Shown: positions 8,132-17,018, numbered from the stretch's first letter. The stretch: DNA of 64,000 nt from Streptomyces sp. SAI-135 (GCF_029893805.1 NZ_JARXYP010000002.1:5952001-6016000), one strand, 5' to 3'. Notes: generated from the sequence alone by a model not told the origin. A program made the numbers and translations.

Positions 8132-8797
8132 ATGGAGACGACGAGTGGGGCAGTCGCGCAGGCGCCGGCCGCGGAGGGTGGCCAGCAGGTTCCCTCCGCC
8201 CGGCGCACGGTCGACGGCTACCTTCAGGCGCCCTTCCCCTGGTACGGCCTCGACGAGGCCTTCACGGGGCCGCGCTGGCTGATGCAGGTCGGCACGTCGG
8301 CCGACGGAGCCGTCGAGCACGGGTCCATCGGACACGGGGACGAGCCCTCGGTGAAGAACGAGGCGGGCTCCACGGGCGAGCCGAAGGAGAAGTTCGCGGT
8401 CGTGGTGACCGTCGCCGCGAACCCCTCCCGCAGGAGCGCGGACGGCACGGGTCTGCTGGAGGCCACGTCGGTCTCCTCCGCCGCCTGGCTGGCCGGGGTG
8501 GGCCTGCTGTCGTTCACCTGGCCCGGGCAGATGGACCACTCCCTGCGCGACGACTGGCTGGACCAGCAGACCGAGACGGCCTGGGTCCTGGCGGACGACC
8601 TCGACGGACCGGACTGGTCGACCCTCTCCCTGCCGGTGGACGGCGTGCCCACGCCCTTCCACTACCGGGAGTCGGAGTTCGGCTGGGTGCTCGCGGGCTC
8701 CACGCAGGAAGGGGTGCACGTGGGGGCGTACGGGAGAGGCATGAGCGCGTACGGGCTCGGGTTCGCGATGATCAAGGACATCTCGGCGTACGCGTAG
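8132..8797 (+). CDS. Conserved hypothetical protein (Streptomyces type)
   Basis: A 221-residue protein without signal peptide or membrane helix. Recognisable stretches include GYLQAPFPWYGLDEAFTGPR, an aromatic-rich centre (LLSFTWPGQMDHSLRDDWLD) and FHYRESEFGWVLAG. I do not recognise a named domain. ATG 8132 has AGGAGG at 8116-8121. It sits between tatB and a convergent glycosyltransferase gene with its own upstream region of 280 bases. Coding statistics are typical of the genome, so it is a real gene; no function can be given. Confidence 0.75.
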   Translation: METTSGAVAQAPAAEGGQQVPSARRTVDGYLQAPFPWYGLDEAFTGPRWLMQVGTSADGAVEHGSIGHGDEPSVKNEAGSTGEPKEKFAVVVTVAANPSRRSADGTGLLEATSVSSAAWLAGVGLLSFTWPGQMDHSLRDDWLDQQTETAWVLADDLDGPDWSTLSLPVDGVPTPFHYRESEFGWVLAGSTQEGVHVGAYGRGMSAYGLGFAMIKDISAYA

Positions 8798-8845
8798 CGG
8801 GACGACGAGGGGCACCGCCGACCCGGGGGGCGTCCCCCGACCGTC

Positions 8846-10777
8846 CTAACGGCCCAGCCGTCGCCGTACCCGCCGGACCTGGCGGTGGTCGGCGACCGCG
8901 TCGAGGAGCCGGCGTCCCCTGCCCGCCTCGTGGGCCGGGCCCTCCAGCCGCAGCAGGCGGCCGTCGCGGACCACGGCGTACGCCACGGGGGCGTCGGTCT
9001 TCGGGAGTCTCACCGGGTGCCGTCCGGACGGCAGCCGGAGCCGGGCGGGCAGTCGCAGTGCGGCCGTCGCCCCGTCCGCACCGGGGACCAGCTCGGCGTC
9101 CACGGTCAGCGCGGACACGGCGACCCGGAGGGGAGCCGGGCCGCTGTCCCTCGTCGCCGCCACCCAGGGCAGCGGAAGCGACCGCTCACCGCGTCCTGGG
9201 TTCGCCGCGGCGGCCCCGGCCGTGTCGGCACCGAGCCTGCGCCGGCTCTGGTCGACATCGAGGGCGAGCTGGCCGCTGCCCGTCCAGTACGGCAGCGCGA
9301 GCCGCCCGCCGGTCAGTGCCGGGCCCGCGGCGGGGGCACCCGGGGTGCCGTCGCCGGTGAGACGGACCATCCGGTCGATGCCCAGCAGCTGGACGTACGC
9401 CCACACGTCGTGCACCCCGCGCTCCAGCGGACGGCCGCCGGCCAGCCGCTCGGGGTCGAGGAGCAGCCGCCCGGACGCGACGAGCCGCGAGCGCCCCTCG
9501 CCGCAGGGCGCGAGCCGCACCTCCAGATCGCCCTGCGGGTACCACCAGTCCTCGCGGTCGCGGTCCTTGACCACCAGCTCGGCGTACGCCAGCCGGAACG
9601 GATCGCGGACCTCCCAGCCGCCCTCGGTCCCCGGCACCCCGGCCGTCACCTCCGGGTCGAGCCACCGCTTGCCGCCCCGCTCGACGAGCACCAGAGGCTC
9701 GCCGTCCCCGCGCAGCAGGTCCAGCGTGACGTCCGCGACCAGCCGGCCCTCCTGCCACCGCAGTCCGCCCACGACGCTGCGGGCCTTGACCCGGCGAACA
9801 CGCTCGGCCAGGGCCACGGCTGAGTCGAAGTCACCGCGTTCGAGGAGTTCGGCGCGCAGGCGCGACACCGTGGGCAGGCCGTCGCGTACGGCGGTCGGGA
9901 ACTCCTCCAGGGCCAGTCGACGGGCCGCCTCGAAGCGCTCGCGCTGCTCGGCGGGGTCCTCGCACAGGATCTCGGGCTCGCGGGCGCGGGAGAGGATCTC
10001 GACGTGGTACAGGCGGTGCAGGAGACGGTTTTGCAGCGCGTCGACGTCGTCGGACGGGGTGGTGCCGTCCTTGATCCCGCGCACGACGGTGCGGCAGTTG
10101 GGCCAGAAGCCGTGGCGCGGGCTGAAGCGGAGCCGGGTGTTGTTGCCGCCGTCGTCCCGCTTCATCCAGTAGTAGCAGGGGTAGTCGGCGAGGACCGCGA
10201 TCCGCTTCGCCTTCAGATAGGCGGCGCTGACGAAGGCCAGGTCCTCCAGGATCCAGGGCCCCTCGGGAAAGCGCAGGCCGTGCTCCTCGACGAAGGCCCG
10301 CCGGAACATCTTGTGCGGCGACAGGCTCTGCATGAGCTCGTCGTTCTCGATCGTGCAGGCGTCCACCGTGTGCCGGAACAGCCGCCGGGGACGCACCATC
10401 GTGCTGGACATCTTGCCGAGCACCACGTCGGCGTCGTTGCGCCGCGCGTGGGCGTGGAGCCGCTCCAGGGCCTCGGGTCCGAGCAGGTCGTCATGGTCGA
10501 CGAACTGGATGTACTCGCCCTTGGCGTGGGCCATCCCGAGGTTGCGCGGCGCACCCGGCCAGCCGGAGTTCGGCCGGGTGTGCACCTGGACGTGCGCGTG
10601 CGCGGCGGCGAGCTTCTCCAGCCGGGCCAGTGTGTCGTCCGTCGAGCCGTCGTCGACGTAGATGACCTCGTACTCGTCGGCGGGCAGACTCTGCCCGAGC
10701 AGCGACGGCGCGCACTCGTCGACGTACTTCCCGGTGTTGTGGACGGGAATGACGACGCTGACCTTGACTTGCGGCAT
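8846..10777 (-). CDS. GT2 family glycosyltransferase with long C-terminal extension
   Basis: A 643-residue protein. Residues 1-240 are a GT-A domain: VSVVIPVHNTGKYVDECAPS, the donor-site YVDDGSTDDT, VDHDDLLGP (DxD-like) and WILEDLAF. The last roughly 350 residues are beta-rich with repeated short strands, as in the teichoic-acid-associated GT2 proteins of actinobacteria (TagF/CDP-glycerol or galactan-type partners). It probably transfers a sugar to a wall polymer or secondary polysaccharide on the cytoplasmic face. There is no membrane helix. The stop-to-stop gap with the upstream gene is only 48 bases and contains a G5/C5 hairpin near 8826-8838. Confidence 0.85.
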   Translation of the reverse strand: MPQVKVSVVIPVHNTGKYVDECAPSLLGQSLPADEYEVIYVDDGSTDDTLARLEKLAAAHAHVQVHTRPNSGWPGAPRNLGMAHAKGEYIQFVDHDDLLGPEALERLHAHARRNDADVVLGKMSSTMVRPRRLFRHTVDACTIENDELMQSLSPHKMFRRAFVEEHGLRFPEGPWILEDLAFVSAAYLKAKRIAVLADYPCYYWMKRDDGGNNTRLRFSPRHGFWPNCRTVVRGIKDGTTPSDDVDALQNRLLHRLYHVEILSRAREPEILCEDPAEQRERFEAARRLALEEFPTAVRDGLPTVSRLRAELLERGDFDSAVALAERVRRVKARSVVGGLRWQEGRLVADVTLDLLRGDGEPLVLVERGGKRWLDPEVTAGVPGTEGGWEVRDPFRLAYAELVVKDRDREDWWYPQGDLEVRLAPCGEGRSRLVASGRLLLDPERLAGGRPLERGVHDVWAYVQLLGIDRMVRLTGDGTPGAPAAGPALTGGRLALPYWTGSGQLALDVDQSRRRLGADTAGAAAANPGRGERSLPLPWVAATRDSGPAPLRVAVSALTVDAELVPGADGATAALRLPARLRLPSGRHPVRLPKTDAPVAYAVVRDGRLLRLEGPAHEAGRGRRLLDAVADHRQVRRVRRRLGR

Positions 10778-10828
10778 TCCACGGACCTTATACCTGTCGC
10801 GTGGAATCGCCGCTTTGTCCCGAACGTC

Positions 10829-11962
10829 TCAGAACTTGTTCTTCGGGGTGATCCCCAGGGACAGCCCCGAGAGGCCCCGCTGGCGTCCCCCGAGCTTCCC
10901 CGCGATCCCCCGCAGCGCGGCCCCCGCCGGGGAGTCCGGGTCGGTCAGGACGACCGGCTTGCCCTCGTCGCCGCCCTCGCGCAGGCGGACGTCGATCGGG
11001 ATGGAGCCGAGGACCGGGACGGTCGCGCCCGTGGTGCGGGTCAGGCCGTCCGCGACCGTCTGGCCGCCGCCCGTGCCGAAGACGTCGACCATCTCGCCGC
11101 AGTGCGGGCAGGGGAGGCCGGACATGTTCTCGACCACGCCGACGATCTTCTGGTGGGTCTGGACGGCGATGGAGCCGGCGCGTTCGGCGACCTCCGCCGC
11201 CGCCTGCTGGGGCGTGGTGACCACGAGGATCTCCGCGTTCGGGACCAGCTGGGCCACCGAGATCGCGATGTCGCCCGTGCCGGGCGGGAGGTCCAGGAGC
11301 AGCACGTCCAGGTCGCCCCAGTACACGTCCGCGAGGAACTGCTGGAGCGCGCGGTGGAGCATCGGGCCGCGCCACACCACCGGCGCGTTGCCCGGGGTGA
11401 ACATGCCGATCGAGATGACCTTCACGCCGTTCGCCGACGGCGGCATGATCATGTTCTCGACCTGGGTCGGACGGCCGTCCGCGCCCAGCATCCGCGGCAC
11501 CGAGTGGCCGTAGATGTCCGCGTCGACGACCCCGACCTTCAGACCGTCGGCCGCCATCGCCGCCGCCAGGTTGACCGTGACGGACGACTTGCCGACACCG
11601 CCCTTGCCGGAGGCGACCGCGTAGACGCGGGTCAGGGAGCCGGGCTTGGCGAAGGGGACCTCGCGCTCGGTCTGGCCGCCCCGCAGGGCGGTCGCCAGCT
11701 CCTTGCGCTGCTCGTCGCTCATCACGTCGAGCGTGACGTCGACGCGCGTGACGCCCTCCACGGCCGCGACCGCGTCCGTCACGCGCTGCGTGATCGTCTC
11801 GCGCATCGGACAGCCGGAGACGGTCAGGTACACGGTGACCGCGACCGCCCCGTCCGCGCCGATGTCGACCGACTTGACCATCCCGAGCTCCGTGATGGGG
11901 CGGTTGATCTCGGGGTCGTTCACCGTCGCCAGTGCCTCGCGCACCGCGTCTTCGCTAGCCAT
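10829..11962 (-). CDS. mrp: Mrp/NBP35-type Fe-S cluster carrier ATPase (ApbC-like)
   Basis: A 377-residue protein. The N-terminal MIP18/DUF59 domain (about 1-90, AVTVYLTVSGCPMRETI) is followed by a deviant Walker A P-loop ATPase (VASGKGGVGKSSVTVNLAAA) and the C-terminal CPHCG pair that binds a bridging Fe-S cluster. It should assemble or deliver Fe-S clusters in the cytosol. ATG 11962. It lies downstream of tatB on the opposite strand, as Rv1229c does from memory. Confidence 0.93.
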   Translation of the reverse strand: MASEDAVREALATVNDPEINRPITELGMVKSVDIGADGAVAVTVYLTVSGCPMRETITQRVTDAVAAVEGVTRVDVTLDVMSDEQRKELATALRGGQTEREVPFAKPGSLTRVYAVASGKGGVGKSSVTVNLAAAMAADGLKVGVVDADIYGHSVPRMLGADGRPTQVENMIMPPSANGVKVISIGMFTPGNAPVVWRGPMLHRALQQFLADVYWGDLDVLLLDLPPGTGDIAISVAQLVPNAEILVVTTPQQAAAEVAERAGSIAVQTHQKIVGVVENMSGLPCPHCGEMVDVFGTGGGQTVADGLTRTTGATVPVLGSIPIDVRLREGGDEGKPVVLTDPDSPAGAALRGIAGKLGGRQRGLSGLSLGITPKNKF

Positions 11963-12005
11963 ACAGACGATGGTACGGCGGCGACGGCCACCCCCCGCAC
12001 CCCCG

Positions 12006-12620
12006 TCAGTGGTCGTCTACGTCACGCCCGTGCGGCCGTTCTGCCGGGAATACGACATGCCCGTCGTGCTGCCGTGCCTCCAGCTCCTTCATCAGGTCCT
12101 GGAGCTCGGAGCGGATCCAGTCGCGGGTGGCCACCTCCCCGAGGCCGATCCGCAGCGCGGCGATCTCCCGGGTCAGGTACTCGGTGTCCGCGATCGACCG
12201 CTCGTTCTGCTTGCGGTCCTGTTCGAGGTTGACCCGGTCCCGGTCGTCCTGCCTGTTCTGCGCGAGCAGGATCAGCGGGGCGGCGTAGGAGGCCTGGAGG
12301 GACAGCATCAGGGTGAGGAAGATGAACGGGTAGTTGTCGAAGCGCAGGTCGCGTGGTGCGAAGACGTTCCACAGCACCCACGCGATGATGACGACCGTCA
12401 TCCAGACGATGAACCGCCCGGTCCCCAGGAAGCGGGCGATCCGCTCCGACAGGCGTCCGAAGGCCTCCGGGTCCCACTCCGGCAGCAGCCTGCGGCGCGG
12501 CGGGCGGGGCTGGTCGAGGCGGGCGCGGGGACGGCTGGTCGCCGTGGCGCCGGCCGGGGTGCGCTCACGGGCGCCGAACGGAGTGCGCTCGCGGTTCGGG
12601 GTCTCGCGCTCAGGCGTCAT
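12006..12620 (-). CDS. DUF1003 membrane protein
   Basis: A 204-residue protein. The N-terminal roughly 60 residues are Arg/Pro-rich and disordered. Two membrane helices follow (FIVWMTVVIIAWVLWNVFAP and FIFLTLMLSLQASYAAPLIL), then NRQDDRDRVNLEQDRKQNER, the charged DUF1003 hallmark. ATG 12620 is preceded by GGAGGTGG, and the start overlaps the end of the MgtE-like gene by 11 bases, so the two are coupled. In Streptomyces and mycobacteria DUF1003 proteins neighbour MgtE/CBS proteins, which suggests, without proof, a role in magnesium or membrane homeostasis. Confidence 0.85.
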   Translation of the reverse strand: MTPERETPNRERTPFGARERTPAGATATSRPRARLDQPRPPRRRLLPEWDPEAFGRLSERIARFLGTGRFIVWMTVVIIAWVLWNVFAPRDLRFDNYPFIFLTLMLSLQASYAAPLILLAQNRQDDRDRVNLEQDRKQNERSIADTEYLTREIAALRIGLGEVATRDWIRSELQDLMKELEARQHDGHVVFPAERPHGRDVDDH

Positions 12621-13896
12621 GGTGGGCCACCTCCTCCGCACCTTCGGCGTCGAACTCCGTCTCCCGCCAGTCCTCGGGCAGCATGTGGTCGAGGACGTCG
12701 TCCACCGTCACCGCGCCCAGCAGCGAACCCGAGTCGTCGACCACGGGCGCCGCGACCATGTCGTACGTCGCGAAGAACCCGGCGATCACCGGCAGCGTGG
12801 CGTCCGGGTCCAGGGCCTGGAGGTCGTCGTCGACGAGCGAGCTGACGAGGGTGTACGGGGGGTCGCGCAGCAGCCGCTGGAAGTGGACCGTGCCGAGGTA
12901 CTTGCCGGTCGGTGTCTCGTCGGGCGCCCGGCACACGTAGACCTGGGCGGCGAGCGCGGGGGAGAGGTCGGGGTTGCGGACGCGGGCCAGCGCGTCGGCG
13001 ACGGTCGCGTCCGGGCGCAGGACGATCGGCTCGGTCGTCATGAGACCGCCCGCCGTGTGCTCCTCGTAGGCCATCAGGCGCCGCATGTCGGCCGCGTCGC
13101 CGGGCTGCATCAGGCTCAGCAGCCGCTCCTGCTCCTCGGTGGGGAGCTCGGCGAGCAGGTCGGCCGCGTCGTCGGGATCCATGGCCTCCAGGACGTCGGC
13201 GGCCCGCTCCTCCTTCAGCTTGCCGAGGATCTCGATCTGGTCGTCCTCGGGCAGCTCCTCCAGTACGTCGGCCAGGCGGTCGTCGTCGAGGGCCGCGGCC
13301 ACCTCGGCGCGCCGCTTGGGGGAGAGGTGGTGCAGGACGTTGGCGAGGTCGGCCGCGCGCAGCTGCTCGAAGGTGGCCAGCAGGCTCTCGGCGCCCTGTC
13401 CGTGCTCCTCCAGGGTGAAGCCGGTGACGGCGGACCACTCGACGGTCAGCGCCTCGCCCTTGCGCCGGAACGCCCCGCCCTTGCCGCCCTTGCGGACGAA
13501 GACCCGGTCGATCTCCCAGTCCCGGCGGGCCGGCAGCTGCTGCACCGAGATGTCGAGGACGGTGACCTGCTCACCGCTCTCCACGAGGGTGACCCGCCGG
13601 TCCAGCAGCTCGCCGAAGACGAGGCGTTCGGTGGGCCGTTGCTCGAAGCGGCGGACGTTGAGCACGCCGGTGGTGATGACCTGTCCGGACTCGATGCTGG
13701 TCACCCGGGTCATGGGCAGGAAGATGCGGCGCCTGGTGGACAGTTCGACGACCAGCCCGAGCACGCGGGGCGGCCTGCGTCCCACGCGCAGCACGACGAC
13801 CAGATCGCGCACGCGGCCCACCTGGTCGCCGTTGGGGTCGAAGACGGCGACGCCCGCGAGGTGCGAGACGAAGATCCGGGGGGCTCCCGCTGCCAT
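12610..13896 (-). CDS. MgtE N-domain/CBS-domain protein lacking the channel
   Basis: A 428-residue cytosolic protein. Residues 1-140 contain two PRC-barrel-like segments (AGVAVFDPNGDQVGRVRDLV). Residues about 180-285 are the MgtE intracellular N domain (ADVLEELPEDDQIEILGKLK, DDAADLLAELPTEEQ), and about 290-410 a CBS pair (GGLMTTEPIVLRPDATVADA; VDDVLDHML). The five-helix MgtE channel is absent, so this is not a transporter by itself. It may sense Mg2+ or nucleotides and regulate a partner such as CorA, encoded nearby. ATG 13896 has AAGGAAG upstream. Rv1232c is the likely mycobacterial counterpart (from memory). Confidence 0.85.
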   Translation of the reverse strand: MAAGAPRIFVSHLAGVAVFDPNGDQVGRVRDLVVVLRVGRRPPRVLGLVVELSTRRRIFLPMTRVTSIESGQVITTGVLNVRRFEQRPTERLVFGELLDRRVTLVESGEQVTVLDISVQQLPARRDWEIDRVFVRKGGKGGAFRRKGEALTVEWSAVTGFTLEEHGQGAESLLATFEQLRAADLANVLHHLSPKRRAEVAAALDDDRLADVLEELPEDDQIEILGKLKEERAADVLEAMDPDDAADLLAELPTEEQERLLSLMQPGDAADMRRLMAYEEHTAGGLMTTEPIVLRPDATVADALARVRNPDLSPALAAQVYVCRAPDETPTGKYLGTVHFQRLLRDPPYTLVSSLVDDDLQALDPDATLPVIAGFFATYDMVAAPVVDDSGSLLGAVTVDDVLDHMLPEDWRETEFDAEGAEEVAHHDA

Positions 13897-14122
13897 GGCT
13901 GTGCTTCCTTTGCGTACGAGGCCGCGTACGGGGGTGCGTACGGGGTGTTTCGTTCGTCGTTCGTTGTCCGGATTGCCCGCTCGGGAGGGCTTAAGGCTAG
14001 CCCGTACCGATCGGATACGCCCTGGTGAGGCGTCCGGACGGTCTGGCTCCGCCCGGGGCGCGGAGCCCCGGTACGCTGCCTCACGCCGCTGAAGGACCCT
14101 CGTCGGAAAGGCAGCCCCACCT

Positions 14123-14869
14123 GTGACCGCGATTCCCCAGGGCCGTGCCCGCAGGACCGTTGTCGTGGGCGCGATGTGCGCCCTGGTCGTCACGGGAACG
14201 GGCCTGACGGGCTGCAGCGAGGACCCCGACGCGGGCACCAACGGGGTCGGCAAACTGCCCGCCGACCAGATCCAGTCGAAGACGCGAGCGGCCGCCGAGT
14301 CCGCGGCGGCGCTGCGCCTGTCGGGGAACGTGGTGGCCAGCGGGCGCACGTACAGACTCGACATGCGCCTGAACTCCGACGGCGGCTCCGGCTCGGTCAC
14401 CGCCGAGGGGACCACCTTCCAGCTGCTGCGGGTCGGCAAGAAGCTGTACCTCAAGGCCGACGCGGGCTTCTGGACCAAGGCCGACGGCAAGGGCGACGAC
14501 CCGGACGCGGCCGCCGACAAGCTCGACGGCAAGTACGTGAAGGTGCCGTCGGGCGACCCGGCGTACAAGAAGTTCAGCGGTTTCACGGACAAGGACGTTC
14601 TCCTCGACGGACTTCTGACGCTGCACGGCAGCCTGGAGACCGACGGCCACCACGAGCAGGCGGGTACCCGCACGATCCGGATCACGGGTGACAAGGGGGA
14701 CGGCGGCACACTGGACGTCTCCCTGGAGGGACAGCCCTACCCCCTGCGCCTGGCCCGGGCGGGCGGCGCGGGCACGCTGACCTTCTCGGCCTGGGGCAGG
14801 GACTTCCCCCTGACCGAGCCGGAGAAGGACGAGACGGTGGACTACGGCAAGCAGCTGCCGACGTCCTAG
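14123..14869 (+). CDS. Lipoprotein, LppX/LprG-like fold suspected
   Basis: A 248-residue exported lipoprotein. The signal peptide ends in the lipobox LTGC (Cys at about residue 31), followed by an acidic linker. The mature part has alternating beta-strand-like segments (TYRLDMRLNSDGGSGSVTAE, LLRVGKKLYLKADAGFWTKA) that resemble the LppX/LprAFG lipid-binding family. A role in carrying lipids or wall precursors is possible but not shown. GTG 14123. Its stop shares bases with the stop of the convergent gene at 14866, so no terminator separates them. Confidence 0.8.
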   Translation: MTAIPQGRARRTVVVGAMCALVVTGTGLTGCSEDPDAGTNGVGKLPADQIQSKTRAAAESAAALRLSGNVVASGRTYRLDMRLNSDGGSGSVTAEGTTFQLLRVGKKLYLKADAGFWTKADGKGDDPDAAADKLDGKYVKVPSGDPAYKKFSGFTDKDVLLDGLLTLHGSLETDGHHEQAGTRTIRITGDKGDGGTLDVSLEGQPYPLRLARAGGAGTLTFSAWGRDFPLTEPEKDETVDYGKQLPTS

Positions 14870-15378
14870 CCGCGTTTGCGGCGTTTCAGCAGCAGCCGGG
14901 GAAGGCCGGCCGGGATCGGCTCACGGGTGGTCGCCGGTGTGGGCAGCGGAGGTTCGGCCAGGTCGCCCTCGGGGAGCGCCGTGGTGACCCCGGTCGGTTC
15001 GAGCCGGAGCACCCGGCACTCGCGGGACCAACGGTCCGTCATCGCCTCGCCGTCGGGGGCGTTCAGCCGCTTCCCCTTCAACTCGCCGGCCGCCGCCCGC
15101 CACGCCTCGGAGCCGGGCGCCAGTTCGACGACCCTCGCCGTCCAGGAGACCAGCCGACCCCCCTTGTCCTTGCTGCGGACGGTCACCTCGGCGGCGCCGC
15201 CGTCGGTCAGCCCCGGCAGCGGTTGCTCCCCGGGCCCGTCGCCGACCAGGCACGCGGCACCGTCGTGCCACACGTGCCACAGGGCGCGGGCCGGGCCGCC
15301 GGGCCCCTCGACCCAGATGAGGCCGGACTTCTTCGTGGCCTCCTCTACGAGGGCCCGGTCGAGCAGCTCACTTGTCAT
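14866..15378 (-). CDS. Conserved hypothetical protein, pyridoxamine-oxidase-like size
   Basis: A 170-residue soluble protein beginning MTSELLDRALVEEATKKSGL with a Trp-rich centre (LWHVWHDGAACLVGDGPGEQ). The pattern recalls split-barrel flavin-binding proteins of the pyridoxamine 5'-phosphate-oxidase type, but no cofactor motif can be pointed to. ATG 15378; it ends head-on into the lipoprotein gene, overlapping its stop codon, and is separated from corA by 10 bases, so it is probably co-transcribed with corA. Confidence 0.7.
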   Translation of the reverse strand: MTSELLDRALVEEATKKSGLIWVEGPGGPARALWHVWHDGAACLVGDGPGEQPLPGLTDGGAAEVTVRSKDKGGRLVSWTARVVELAPGSEAWRAAAGELKGKRLNAPDGEAMTDRWSRECRVLRLEPTGVTTALPEGDLAEPPLPTPATTREPIPAGLPRLLLKRRKRG

Positions 15379-15388
15379 GAGGACCACC

Positions 15389-16507
15389 CTAGAGCCAGCC
15401 GTTGCGCTTGAGGGTGCGGTGGATGCCGATGCAGATGACTCCCGTGATCGCCATGATCACCGGGTAGCCGAACCGCCAGTGCGTCTCCGGCATGTAGTCG
15501 AAGTTCATGCCGTAGACCCCGCACACCATCGTCGGTACGGCGATGATCGCGGCCCAGGACGTGATCTTCCGCATGTCCTCGTTCTGCGCGACGGACGCCT
15601 GCGCGAGGTTGGCCTGGAGGATCGAGTTGAGCAGTTCGTCGAAGCCGAGCACCTGCTCCTGGACCCGGGCGAGGTGGTCGGCGACGTCCCGGAAGTACTT
15701 CTGGATGTCGGGGTCCACCAGCCGCATCGGCCGCTCGCTGAGCAGCTGCATGGGCCGCAGCAGCGGGGCGACCGCCCGCTTGAACTCCAGCACCTCGCGC
15801 TTGAGCTGGTAGATCCGCGCCGAGTCGACACCGCGCGAGACCTTGCCGCCGCGTCCCGGGGTGAAGACCTCGGTCTCCACCTCGTCGATGTCGTCCTGCA
15901 CCGCGTCGGCGACGGCGACATAGCCGTCGACGACATGGTCCGCGATCGAGTGCAGCACCGCCGAGGGGCCCTTGGCGAGCAGCTCCGGGTCGTCCTGGAG
16001 GCGGTGGCGCAGCGCCCTGAGCGAGCCCTGGCCGCCGTGCCGGACGGTGATGAAGAAGTCCCGGCCGGTGAAGCACATCACCTCGCCGGTCTCGACGATC
16101 TCGCTGTTGGCGGTGAGTTCGTCGTGCTCGACGTAGTGAATGGTCTTGAAGACGGTGAACAGGGAGTCGTCGTAGCGCTCCAGCTTGGGCCGCTGGTGGG
16201 CCTGGACGGCGTCCTCGACGGCCAGCGGGTGCAGCCCGAACTCGCCCGCGATACCGGAGAATTCGGCCTCGCTCGGCTCGTGCAGACCGATCCACACGAA
16301 CCCGCCGTCGCGGCGCACCTGGCGCATCGCCTCGTGCGGGCTCAGCTGGCAGTCGGTCGGCACACGCCGGCCGTCGCGGTAGACGGCGCAGTCGACGACG
16401 GCGGAGGGCGTCGAGGGGTCGCGCGTCGCGTCGTACGCGCCGGTGTCCTTGCGCAGCGAGGGACGCGACGGGCGCACGGCGGCACGCAGGTCACGGATCA
16501 TCGACAT
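15389..16507 (-). CDS. corA: CorA-family magnesium/cobalt transporter
   Basis: A 372-residue protein. It has a long soluble alpha/beta domain (VWIGLHEPSEAEFSGIAGEF; FFITVRHG), a long coiled helix, and two C-terminal membrane helices with the selectivity loop YGMNF between them. It should form a homopentameric channel for Mg2+ uptake. ATG 16507 is supported by GAAGGAG; an open frame continues upstream to 16630 without conserved sequence. An unusually long and structured 5' region precedes it. The MgtE-like and DUF1003 genes are 2.6 kb downstream on the same strand. Confidence 0.93.
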   Translation of the reverse strand: MSMIRDLRAAVRPSRPSLRKDTGAYDATRDPSTPSAVVDCAVYRDGRRVPTDCQLSPHEAMRQVRRDGGFVWIGLHEPSEAEFSGIAGEFGLHPLAVEDAVQAHQRPKLERYDDSLFTVFKTIHYVEHDELTANSEIVETGEVMCFTGRDFFITVRHGGQGSLRALRHRLQDDPELLAKGPSAVLHSIADHVVDGYVAVADAVQDDIDEVETEVFTPGRGGKVSRGVDSARIYQLKREVLEFKRAVAPLLRPMQLLSERPMRLVDPDIQKYFRDVADHLARVQEQVLGFDELLNSILQANLAQASVAQNEDMRKITSWAAIIAVPTMVCGVYGMNFDYMPETHWRFGYPVIMAITGVICIGIHRTLKRNGWL

Positions 16508-16784
16508 GGCAGGCTCCTTCGTGACGGGCAACAAAGGGCGCCGGCGAGGGCTGGAACCACCCGGAATGGGGACGTCCTGCAAGGGGTATCCCCGACCTTG
16601 AGGCAGGGGAAGGGTGTTTGGCACGTCCACAAAGCGGGGAGCACCGCACCATCGCGGTGGCGAGCTTCGCTACTGATTCAGCTACTGCTGGCGATCAGAC
16701 AGATCAGGCAAAACGAACGAAGTGCTCTTCCGCACGAAGACGCGAAGGTGAAAGGCGGCGGTTGCCGAAAGTCACAGAGCTGCA

Positions 16785-16832
16785 TCAGCGGCCGGAAGAA
16801 CGAGTGGTACTACCAGGTCGACTTCGATCCAT
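16785..16832 (-). CDS. Possible 15-codon leader ORF upstream of corA
   Basis: Reads MDRSRPGSTTRSSGR. ATG 16832 follows a perfect Shine-Dalgarno core (AGGAGGT, 16842-16848) at nine bases. The ORF ends about 277 bases before corA on the same strand, directly downstream of three hairpins. The ribosome-binding site is much better than expected by chance, but the peptide is short and I know no family. A leader peptide controlling corA is one possibility. Confidence 0.3.
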   Translation of the reverse strand: MDRSRPGSTTRSSGR

Positions 16833-16866
16833 GACAGCCCCACCTCCTCCGGCCGGTCCCTCGTAA
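16831..16866 (+). CDS. Possible 11-codon proline-rich ORF
   Basis: Reads MTAPPPPAGPS. Its ATG overlaps (ATGA) the stop of a plus-strand frame that ends in NEWYYQVDFDP, and its own stop falls inside the first hairpin at 16856-16871. Four consecutive prolines would slow ribosomes. The ribosome-binding site is weak (AGGTCG). This is a low-confidence attenuator-like arrangement on the strand of the SUFU-like gene. Confidence 0.22.
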   Translation: MTAPPPPAGPS

Positions 16867-17018
16867 GGGACGATCCATTCCCGCAAGGGAGTCTCACAGG
16901 CGTCGGGGCTCGATCGCGACGCTTCAGCGTGCTGCCCCGACGACCGGGCCAGACTAGCAGCAGCCCGAAGTGTCAAGGCGCTGCTTTGCCCGGTACTGAC
17001 GAGTTCTATGCTCGCCGC

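Larger units (their letters stand above)
16508..17018. other. Structured intergenic region between corA and the SUFU-like gene
   Basis: About 511 bases with no gene of normal size, of lower GC than the flanks. It contains three hairpins: 16856-16871 (GTCCCT/AGGGAC), 16877-16892 (TCCC-GCAA-GGGA) and 16902-16941 (GTCGGGGC/GCCCCGAC with an inner ACGCT/AGCGT). Arms of the first two can also pair with each other, allowing alternative folds. Several short ORFs lie beside them: minus-strand 16785-16832, plus-strand 16831-16866, and a plus-strand frame ending at 16834. Promoters for both divergent genes must lie here. Confidence 0.6.

Noticed and set aside
16618..16866. 82-codon plus-strand ORF (TTG start) in the corA upstream region
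   Set aside because: Composition is not gene-like before the last 30 codons and no family is known; kept only as possible short ORFs.
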